Origin: an uncultured Planctomycetaceae bacterium
Lineage (GTDB): Bacteria > Planctomycetota > Planctomycetia > Pirellulales > UBA1268
Length of the DNA: 9,690 bases
Assembly: GCA_903958265.1 (NCBI GenBank)
Contig: CAJBSQ010000327.1
Span: 1 to 9,690, forward strand
Direction: 5' to 3'
The translations under genes and the position numbers were made by a program. Positions 1-5,186 of the stretch are shown here, piece after piece (the stretch's first letter is position 1; each line of letters begins with the position of its first letter). Under the pieces are notes generated by a model. It saw only the letters and a program-made list of their open reading frames with translations. It searched no databases and was not told where the DNA came from.

Positions 1-148
1 CACGGGAAGGATAGGTCGGCCAACGGCACTTCGACAAGCGTGGGCCGAGCGGGGCGGATCACGTCTGAGTCACGTCGCATTCGTTGTGGACCTGCACAAG
101 CTCTCCCCAGTCGGTCGGTGGGCCACGGGCGGGAGAGACGGGCGGTGG
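1..148. other. Left-edge non-coding stretch
   Basis: No convincing gene is visible in these bases. Open frames on both strands are short, Arg-rich and have no recognisable domain, as expected of GC-rich DNA read in the wrong frame. The sequence leads directly into the first copy of the 106-bp direct repeat and bears no clear similarity to the sequence preceding the second copy, so the repeat edge at 149 is sharp. A gene ending left of the window cannot be excluded. Confidence 0.5.
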
Positions 149-254
149 TTCGAGAAACCCGCTCCGGACGCCCGGGCCGCTCCTCCCGAGGCTCACGAGT
201 CGCTCATCAGACGGAAGACCAGTGCGGAGGTGCCATTGACCGGGCTATCCTTCA
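149..254. repeat. 106-bp direct repeat, copy 1
   Basis: This stretch recurs in the same orientation at 3029-3134 with only two differences (191 G/A and 211 A/C), an exact offset of 2880 bases. It contains the 8-bp palindrome GCCCGGGC at 170-177. On the minus strand it carries an open stretch of 19 codons ending in TGA (252 to 193) reading KDSPVNGTSALVFRLMSDS, which looks like the end of a protein; the 211 difference is synonymous in that frame and the 191 difference lies after the stop. The upstream continuation differs between copies, so at least one copy is a detached gene end. It could be a recombination or attachment site, or a dispersed repeat. The repeat itself is certain; its role is not. 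Confidence 0.95.
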
Positions 255-300
255 GTGAGGGGGGGCGGCGGTGAAGGGTGCCCAGGTGGCGAATCAGCAC

Positions 301-329
301 TTGGCGTTATCGCAAAATGCGATTATGAT
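301..329 (+). promoter_or_regulatory. higBA promoter with palindromic operator candidate
   Basis: TTGGCG at 301-306 and TATGAT at 324-329 are separated by 17 bases, a good match to a housekeeping sigma-70 type promoter. The spacer holds a perfect inverted repeat, ATCGCA (309-314), AAA, TGCGAT (318-323), abutting the -10 box. A repressor bound there would block RNA polymerase. HigA antitoxins of this family repress their own operon, alone or with HigB, so this is the natural operator candidate. The site lies 37 bases before the higB start. Motifs are seen directly; HigA binding is inferred. Confidence 0.7.
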
Positions 330-365
330 TTCAGGCAAGGACGCCCGGCAGTCGATGAGGACGAC

Positions 366-740
366 ATGCACGTCATTGCCAGGTCTCATCTGCGTTTATT
401 CTGGAAGACGTGCCGGAACCGTGCGGATGCGGAGCGAGCGTTGTCCGCCTGGTACAAGATCGCGTCGAAGGCTGAGTGGGCGAACTTTGCCGGGCTCAAG
501 CAGACGTTTGGTTCGGCGGATCAGGTTGGCAACTGCGTAGTATTCGATGTGGGCAACAACCGTTACCGTCTGATTGGGCGCGTGTTCTATCCACGCAAGC
601 TATACGTCTTGCGAGTCATGGATCACGAGGAGTACGACAGGGTTCCGTGGGCAAGCCAGTGCGGATGTCATAGCCCGCCGCTGAAGAGGCGTACTCCACC
701 CACGAAGCGACCGGCTCATACAGGAAGGCCAAGGAGGTGA
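366..740 (+). CDS. higB: HigB family toxin (type II toxin-antitoxin, mRNA interferase)
   Basis: A 124-residue protein of the HigB branch of the RelE fold, known in other members to cleave mRNA, usually at the ribosome. Family hallmarks run in order from the N-terminus: MHVIARSHLRLFW, then AWYKIASKAEWANF at 28-41, SADQVGNCVVFDVGNNRYRL at 50-69, and HEEYD at 87-91. The ATG at 366 is chosen because the family begins MHVI and GAGG (357-360) lies five bases upstream; an earlier in-frame GTG at 255 would add 37 residues unlike the family. After the usual end the protein continues with QCGCHSPP and a basic, proline-rich tail to residue 124. The stop at 738-740 touches the higA start region, giving the toxin-first order usual for higBA. 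It could be inactive; only the family assignment is firm. Confidence 0.92.
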   Translation: MHVIARSHLRLFWKTCRNRADAERALSAWYKIASKAEWANFAGLKQTFGSADQVGNCVVFDVGNNRYRLIGRVFYPRKLYVLRVMDHEEYDRVPWASQCGCHSPPLKRRTPPTKRPAHTGRPRR

Positions 741-743
741 ATG

Positions 744-1160
744 ATGGTCGTCAAGAATCAGCCGTTAGCGATGCCCGAATCCTACTTCGAATTGGTGAAA
801 CGGTTCCCGCTGACGCATATCCGTTCTCTCAGGCATTTGGGGCAGGCGATTGCGTTGGTGGATGAGTTGCTCCAAAAGCGCCTTGATCGCGGAGCCCAGG
901 AATACCTTGACGCCCTGAGCGATCTGATTGCAACCTACGAAGACGAGCACGCGCCGATTCCAGACGCGTCGGAATCAGATGTGCTGCGGGAACTCATGCG
1001 GTCGAGCGGTCACAAGCAGATGGCGCTTTCAAAAGAGGTTGGGATTTCGCAGTCAACACTCTCGGCGATTCTGACCGGCGAACGTGAGATGACCAAAAGC
1101 CACATGGTTGCTCTCGCCAAGTTCTTCAACGTCCCGCCATCAGTTTTCTTGCCGTCGTGA
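744..1160 (+). CDS. higA: HigA family antitoxin, helix-turn-helix
   Basis: A 138-residue antitoxin partner of the preceding toxin. Residues 10-75 form the helical N-terminal part of this HigA type (ESYFELVKRFP, then LVDELL and ALSDLIATYEDEHAPIP). Residues about 80-135 are an HTH_3/XRE DNA-binding domain, with ALSKEVGISQSTLSAILTG as helix-turn-helix and KFFNVPPSVF as its closing helix. It should neutralise HigB and repress the operon at the palindrome near 309-323. AAGGAGG at 731-737 lies inside the end of higB; ATG 744 has the better spacing (six bases), while ATG 741, directly after the higB stop, would add one Met. Tight packing implies translational coupling. The 3' end faces the minus-strand small gene. 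Family call is strong; the operator is inferred. Confidence 0.93.
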   Translation: MVVKNQPLAMPESYFELVKRFPLTHIRSLRHLGQAIALVDELLQKRLDRGAQEYLDALSDLIATYEDEHAPIPDASESDVLRELMRSSGHKQMALSKEVGISQSTLSAILTGEREMTKSHMVALAKFFNVPPSVFLPS

Positions 1161-1234
1161 CGCGGGGCTTGGCTCTCGATGATCGGCTTCCCGCCTGAGC
1201 CACCCCCTCTCCGCCCCCAACGCCTCCGATCGGC

Positions 1235-1426
1235 TCATGAACGGCCCCAGCACCGGCCCCCATCAACAGGCCCCATATCAGCCCACCAGTAGCCCTCGGC
1301 ATCTGGCTCGACGTGGCTCGCCCGGGTGATCTGCAACTTCCCGAGTTCCCGCAGGTCCAGTGCCTCGTCGTAGATGCAACGGACTGAGCCCTCGATTCCA
1401 ACGACCAACTCCATCTCGTTGGTCAT
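1235..1426 (-). CDS. Small hypothetical protein, probably frameshifted
   Basis: A 63-residue frame whose start overlaps the stop of the upstream gene as ATGA (1426-1423), preceded by GGGAGG six bases upstream; this is strong evidence of a genuine, translationally coupled gene. The N-terminal part (ELVVGIEGSVRCIYDEALDL, then ITRASHVEPDAEGYWWADM) resembles small uncharacterised proteins I recall from mobile and plasmid-like regions. Normal sequence stops at about residue 57: the frame then reads RCWGRS and ends. One base over, the continuation PVLGPFMSRSEALGAERGWL fits the expected end of this family and stays open to a stop at 1140-1142, giving about 95 residues. The slip is at a run of five C (five G on the coding strand) at 1257-1261; six would restore the frame. 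Function unknown. It may be a pseudogene, a sequencing error, or less likely a slippage site. Confidence 0.6.
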   Translation of the reverse strand: MTNEMELVVGIEGSVRCIYDEALDLRELGKLQITRASHVEPDAEGYWWADMGPVDGGRCWGRS

Positions 1427-2088
1427 ACGGCACCTCCCACACCCCCGCGCCGCCGCTCACGGACCCGGGCCTGCTCCTGCCTGAATACCTCGGGGTTCAG
1501 GGCGACGAGGTACTGCGGCGGCTCGATTGGCACGACGCTCCACTCCATGTCGAACAGACCGTCGAGCGTGGAGGGATAGTCGGCTTGGTTGTAGAGCGTG
1601 CCAAGACGCTGCTGGGCTTCTGACTTGAGCTGGTCGTACTGGCTAGAGAGTTCCCGAGCGGCCTCTTGGAGCCTCTCGCGGTACGGCTGCATCGTGCTGG
1701 CGAACATGCCGAGCGAGTTCTGCGGGAGAAGCCAAATGCCAGCCTCTGGGAACGGCAGCGTGACCGTCCGCCAGTAGCCAGATGCTTCAGACCTGACAGT
1801 AGCCACGGCACGGTAGGCGGGGTTCTTGGTGTCGAGGATGAGTTTGCTGGCCGAGAGCAGGTCCCGATCAGCATGGAACGCTCGGGCTGCTGTCGTTCGC
1901 TGCTCCGGGGCGAGGGTCTTACGCACGCCCAGCCACGTGAAGGAGAGTTTCACGGCGGCCATCGTGGTGCGAAGTCTCTGGGCGGCGTTGGGGGCTGTCT
2001 GGCTGGTCGGGGTGTTGGTGGGTTGGGTTGTGGTCCGGCTGGCTGTGTGCTGACCGGTGTCGTGGGATGTGGTGGTTGCTGTGGACAT
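1423..2088 (-). CDS. Uncharacterised 221-aa protein of mobile-element type
   Basis: Function not recognised. The first 40 residues are low-complexity and rich in Ser, Thr, Gln and Pro. The ordered part runs from AAVKLSFTWLGVRKTL (about 44-59) through LLSASKLILDTKNPAYRAV and a Tyr/Trp/Pro-rich middle (SGYWRTVTLPFPEAGIWLLP), then a charged helical stretch likely to be coiled coil (YRERLQEAARELSSQYDQLKSEA is its core, about 136-158), and ends with an Arg-rich tail. No signal peptide or membrane helix is visible, so it is presumably cytoplasmic. The layout recalls DUF3150-like hypothetical proteins of plasmid and phage regions, but this is memory of pattern, not a match. It overlaps the next small gene by four bases, forming an operon. 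AGGA about a dozen bases before the ATG is a weak ribosome site. The iteron-like array lies upstream at 2158-2240. Confidence 0.75.
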   Translation of the reverse strand: MSTATTTSHDTGQHTASRTTTQPTNTPTSQTAPNAAQRLRTTMAAVKLSFTWLGVRKTLAPEQRTTAARAFHADRDLLSASKLILDTKNPAYRAVATVRSEASGYWRTVTLPFPEAGIWLLPQNSLGMFASTMQPYRERLQEAARELSSQYDQLKSEAQQRLGTLYNQADYPSTLDGLFDMEWSVVPIEPPQYLVALNPEVFRQEQARVRERRRGGVGGAV

Positions 2089-2157
2089 GAATGAAATGGT
2101 TCCTGTTTTGAGTTATGGGAAGGCCTGAAGCAGGCGTGGGTGACAGGCTCTCGCGCC

Positions 2158-2240
2158 GCTGATTCGTCCCGAGATTTGCCCGATTCGTCCCAATCGCGCC
2201 CGACTCTTCCCTGCCCATGCCCGATTCGTCACTTTTTCGG
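2158..2240. repeat. Four tandem 20-21 bp iteron-like units
   Basis: GATTCGTC occurs at 2161, 2182 and 2223, with a degenerate GACTCTTC at 2202; starts are 21, 20 and 21 bases apart. Three units open with CCCGA, and the conserved core is CCCGATTCGTCCC followed by a variable 8-base filler. The core is not palindromic, and the period is two helical turns, so a protein would bind all units on one face. The array sits 70-150 bases upstream of the minus-strand operon start at 2088. Direct repeats of this size are typical of plasmid replication iterons or cooperative regulator arrays. No replication protein is visible. The rest of 2089-2413 shows no gene I can support. Confidence 0.75.
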
Positions 2241-2413
2241 CGGTTTCGGTTGATTCGAAGCCCCGACCTGCTCCACCAATCGCTCTGTGGGCGGTCATGC
2301 CGCTCGCTGGGTCGTTCCTGTTTCGCGTCACCAATCATTTCGCGGGGCTCAATCCGATGTTTACGTCCTCCTTCGCGTCGGTTCGTCATCGATCGGCTGT
2401 CTCCAAGACCGCC

Positions 2414-2863
2414 ATGATGCACCGCCTGCTTTCCCGAAAGAGCCTAGCCCGCGCGGGAAGCATCGTCGCGGTCACTGTCGTCGGCATGCTTTTCCATGCC
2501 TCGCTCGCCCCAGCAGGAGTGGTCGCTGACTTCGTCGAGTCGGGTGGCGGCGTGTTCAACACTTACACGATCCCGACCTTTCCAGCCAACTTCGGCACCA
2601 CATCAACGACGGGCAACGCTGCGTCCTTGTCCACCTCGTCGGCCACGATGTTCGTGCAGGTGGGCAACCCGCAGTTGTGGATCGAGAACATCTACGCGCT
2701 CGGCACACCAGTGACGGGATCGCTCACCTGGAACGACAAAACGTTCGCTACGATGGGACTCGCGGCGGGGTCCTACGTGTACGACTGGGGCGGCGACTCG
2801 ATTACGTTGAATGTCGTGCCCGAGCCCGCCGATCGACTGGAGAGAGCTCGTGCAGGTCCATGA
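2414..2863 (+). CDS. Secreted PEP-CTERM protein lacking its C-terminal anchor
   Basis: A 149-residue protein with a signal peptide (RLLSRKSLAR, then hydrophobic IVAVTVVGMLFHASLAPAG, residues 4-35) and a small, Gly/Ser/Thr-rich beta-type body. Residues about 90-134 (SLTWNDKTFATMGLAAGSYV, then WGGDSITLNV) match the end of short PEP-CTERM proteins common in Planctomycetota and cyanobacteria. VPEP follows at 135-138, where an exosortase-processed protein should continue with a membrane helix and Arg cluster. Here only ADRLERARAGP follows before the stop, and none of the three frames downstream is hydrophobic, so this is a rearrangement rather than a frameshift. The start is ATG 2414 because it opens the signal peptide; ATGs at 2297, 2357 and 2417 are in frame. 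Likely a truncated gene, exported but not anchored. Its body also seems shorter than usual. Confidence 0.6.
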   Translation: MMHRLLSRKSLARAGSIVAVTVVGMLFHASLAPAGVVADFVESGGGVFNTYTIPTFPANFGTTSTTGNAASLSTSSATMFVQVGNPQLWIENIYALGTPVTGSLTWNDKTFATMGLAAGSYVYDWGGDSITLNVVPEPADRLERARAGP

Positions 2864-3028
2864 CGACCGGGCAATCTTTCAGGCGACGGATAGACGAGCT
2901 GCCCGTGATCGACATCCACAGCCTCTGACCGACGTCGGCCCCGAGGCGTCGAAGCCCCGGGAGCGGCCGACTGGGACGCGGTCTGCTCGAGACGCCAGAA
3001 AAATGCCACCGAAGCGGGTGCGGGGCGT
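2864..3028. other. Non-coding junction before repeat copy 2
   Basis: This stretch follows the abrupt end of the PEP-CTERM gene and runs into the second direct repeat. Frames on both strands are short or Arg-rich with no recognisable domain. It has no similarity by eye to bases 1-148 that precede copy 1. It probably holds the breakpoint that removed the PEP-CTERM anchor. The whole 2864-3170 stretch has no gene I can support. Confidence 0.45.
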
Positions 3029-3134
3029 TTCGAGAAACCCGCTCCGGACGCCCGGGCCGCTCCTCCCGAGACTCACGAGTCGCTCATCAGCCGGAAGACC
3101 AGTGCGGAGGTGCCATTGACCGGGCTATCCTTCA
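3029..3134. repeat. 106-bp direct repeat, copy 2
   Basis: Same sequence and orientation as 149-254, with differences at 3071 and 3091 only. The minus-strand 19-codon open stretch ending in TGA is intact here too (3132 to 3073); extending it upstream gives only a few codons before an in-frame stop, so it is not the end of a gene at this position. The copy lies 36 bases past the stop of the tandem esterase gene, so esterase transcripts would run into it unless terminated in between. Confidence 0.95.
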
Positions 3135-3170
3135 TCGACCCTGGCCATCGGACTCAACGCCGTACCATGC

Positions 3171-4952
3171 CTAGCGGCGCTTGTCCTCGAAAAACCGCCA
3201 GACCCGCTCCGCGCCCGAGAACGAACTGATCGGCTTGGTGCCCTCGCGACGCGGCTTCGATCCCGGCCACCCGTGCCCGCCTGCCGAGTCGACGACGAAC
3301 TCCGTCGCCGCGCCGTCCGGCGTCGCCGCATGAACGGTCGTGGTCACCGTTCCCCGGGTCTCGACCTGGGGCTCTTGCTGCGATCTGTTCACCCCGACCC
3401 AGAACTGCACGACCTCCGGCAGCGGCTTGAAAGGGGCCTGTTGCCCACGACGCACGATCGAGTTGCGACTCATGCCTCCCTCAATTGGCACCTCGTCGTC
3501 TTTTGCCCCGTTGATGATCAGGATCGGGAGCGGCACGGACGGCTTGGCCTCGAACGTGAACATCGAAGCCACCACTGGAGCGATGGCGGCCAGCCGCTCC
3601 GGCCGCGCTACGGCGTAGACAAACGTCATCATCCCTCCGTTCGAGCCGCCCGTCATGTACACCCGGATCGGATCAGCCCCATGCTCTCGCACGATCGTGT
3701 CGATCAGCGTGTCGAAGTACAAGACGTCGTCGGCATCTTGCACCAGGCGACGCAGCAGGAAGCCAGTATTCCATGCATGACGGTCATCGCCACGCGACGT
3801 GCCCTCGGCGTACACCACCATGAAGCCTTCCGCCCTGGCACCCTGGTCGAACCCGGAGTTGGCGCGCATGACCGCGGCGCTCCCCATACCGCCGTGGAGC
3901 ACGATGACGGCCGGCCGCTTGGTTCCGTCGGCTGGGGCGTTCACGATGACCGCCCGGCGATCCTGCTGGCGGACTCTGAAGGAGATGTCGACGTCGGGCG
4001 TTCGCGCTGGAGACTCCCGCTCGGGTGGCTCCGCGAATGCCTGCCGATAGAAGCCCCAGTTCGCGGCGCCGAGCCCTGCGAGCGTCCTGAGAGGGTCGTG
4101 GTCCACGCCGGGCAGCACGGTCCACGTGTGGGGGATTCCGAGCCGCTCCAGATGCTCGTGAAAGTCGCGATTGTTGGCGAAGGTCTCGTCCTGAGCCCCG
4201 CACACCATGCGAATGAGTGAGCCGTGCTTGATCGCATCCGCATGCTGCTCGGCAAGGACGCGCGGGCTGACGCTCCGGAAGTGCTCCGGATCGCCCCCGT
4301 AGACCCGCTGTAGCACTTCTGTAGCCCGGCGCCTGCCCGCTCGCGGCGCGTCGAGGAGGTCGGCCTGCAGCGGTCCGCCACCCATGATGGATATCGCGCG
4401 AAACAACTCCGGGTATTGGAATCCCAGCCGCGCGGCACCGTAACCGCCCATGCTGTAGCCATCGAGGAGTCTGCCTTCCCGGCTGGCGACCGTGCGATAC
4501 GAGGCGTCGATGTGCGGCACGAGTTCCTTGACGATGATGGTCTCGAGCGGTGCCGAGCCGTCTTTCCAGTCGACGTACATGCCCTCAACCAAGCCGTTGA
4601 CGAACACGACGAGGCACGGCGGCGCCTGGCCAGCTTCGATAGCCGCAGCGAAATGAGCCGCGACTTTCGGGATGCCGTAGAGCCCACCCCCCGAGCCGTG
4701 CAGCCAATACACCACCGGAAAGCGTCGCTCAGGGTCGCGGCCGTATCCGGCCGGCGAATACAGGTGGTAGCTGACCTCGGCCTTCGCAGCGGCGCTTTCG
4801 AACGTGTGGAACGACACCCCCGGAGCCTTGATCTCCGGGGTTCTCCAGGCATGGCCCGACCGTGTCCCGGCCGGTTCGGCGGCACGTGCCAGCACCTGCG
4901 ACGCCAGCGCAAGAACGGCGCTGATCAAGGTGGAAGCGAGGCTGACGTGCAT
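3171..4952 (-). CDS. Secreted tandem esterase: two alpha/beta-hydrolase domains
   Basis: A 593-residue protein starting at ATG 4952, chosen because it opens a signal peptide (MHVSLASTLISAVLALASQV, then LARA); the frame stays open 21 codons further up. Residues about 40-310 form an esterase-D-type domain (PF00756-like): oxyanion loop WLHGSGG, nucleophile elbow GYSMGG with Ser167, probable Asp255 (CGAQDE) and His285 (GVDHD). Residues about 320-590 form a polyhydroxybutyrate depolymerase/LpqC/feruloyl-esterase-type domain (COG3509-like): LHGGMG, GGSNGGMM with Ser437, Asp485 (GAKDDEVP) and His560 (GGHGWPG). Both triads look complete, so both halves may be active. Likely substrates are ester-linked groups on plant or algal polysaccharides, hydrolysed in periplasm or outside; the exact ester is not readable. 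It is divergent from the Gfo/Idh/MocA gene. A plain fusion of two carbohydrate esterases is the simplest reading. Confidence 0.88.
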   Translation of the reverse strand: MHVSLASTLISAVLALASQVLARAAEPAGTRSGHAWRTPEIKAPGVSFHTFESAAAKAEVSYHLYSPAGYGRDPERRFPVVYWLHGSGGGLYGIPKVAAHFAAAIEAGQAPPCLVVFVNGLVEGMYVDWKDGSAPLETIIVKELVPHIDASYRTVASREGRLLDGYSMGGYGAARLGFQYPELFRAISIMGGGPLQADLLDAPRAGRRRATEVLQRVYGGDPEHFRSVSPRVLAEQHADAIKHGSLIRMVCGAQDETFANNRDFHEHLERLGIPHTWTVLPGVDHDPLRTLAGLGAANWGFYRQAFAEPPERESPARTPDVDISFRVRQQDRRAVIVNAPADGTKRPAVIVLHGGMGSAAVMRANSGFDQGARAEGFMVVYAEGTSRGDDRHAWNTGFLLRRLVQDADDVLYFDTLIDTIVREHGADPIRVYMTGGSNGGMMTFVYAVARPERLAAIAPVVASMFTFEAKPSVPLPILIINGAKDDEVPIEGGMSRNSIVRRGQQAPFKPLPEVVQFWVGVNRSQQEPQVETRGTVTTTVHAATPDGAATEFVVDSAGGHGWPGSKPRREGTKPISSFSGAERVWRFFEDKRR

Positions 4953-5026
4953 GGCTCCTTCTTCAACGGGCTGGAACGCCCGCGGTTGCGGTGGGGTTTC
5001 TTGAACGGCCACCACGCAGGGTGAAG

Positions 5027-5045
5027 CGCGGGCAGGATGCCCGCG
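5027..5045. repeat. REP-like hairpin between divergent genes
   Basis: CGCGGGC (5027-5033) and GCCCGCG (5039-5045) form a perfect 7-bp stem around the loop AGGAT. Read on the minus strand it gives the peptide SAGILPALHP, a false translation I recall from dispersed GCGGGCAGGATGCCCGC-type repeats in Planctomycetota and Verrucomicrobiota. It sits between the start of the esterase and the start of the oxidoreductase, so it is not a terminator for either gene. The remaining intergenic bases 4953-5186 must hold both promoters, but I see no clear promoter boxes. Confidence 0.65.
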
Positions 5046-5186
5046 GAGAACTCGACGTGTCTCGGAAAGATAGCCGGCGCGGCGATGTCGAGCGAGAACC
5101 GGTTATCCTCTGGGCGTGGGCGGTCGCTCCGACTTTGCTCACCGCATGGGCCTTCGACCTCTCCCCCATCCCTTCGCGAGATTCCC

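Larger units (their letters stand above)
149..3134. mobile_element. Candidate island bounded by direct repeats
   Basis: Two 106-bp direct repeats enclose about 2.77 kb of cargo: the higBA operon, a small minus-strand operon with an iteron-like array, and a truncated PEP-CTERM gene. The arrangement is what results when a circle of 2880 bp integrates by recombination at a shared site, or when a segment is duplicated between repeats. Cargo around 300-1150 is visibly less GC-rich than the sulfur genes to the right, and toxin-antitoxin modules are typical passengers of mobile DNA. Against this, no integrase, transposase, relaxase or replication initiator is visible inside. A remnant, an element mobilised in trans, or an accidental repeat pair are all possible, so this is an inference from layout. 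Confidence 0.35.

Noticed and set aside
149..254. tRNA or other RNA gene as the integration target inside the direct repeat
   Set aside because: No cloverleaf, no T-loop GTTC..GA pattern in position and no CCA-end context could be drawn.
255..365. N-terminal extension of HigB from the GTG at 255
   Set aside because: The added residues are Gly-rich and unlike the family, and the promoter at 301-329 lies downstream of that start.
1919..2422. Long minus-strand open frame of 167 codons crossing the iteron-like array
   Set aside because: Its first half translates the repeats and its end overlaps the start of the 221-aa gene in another frame; composition is Arg/Ser/Asn-rich with no domain.
149..3134. 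Classical IS element or transposon
   Set aside because: The boundaries are direct, not inverted, repeats, they are far longer than a target-site duplication, and no transposase is encoded.
3941..4912. 323-codon open frame antiparallel-phase within the tandem esterase
   Set aside because: It is a shadow on the same strand in another frame; the esterase frame holds both catalytic triads and a signal peptide.
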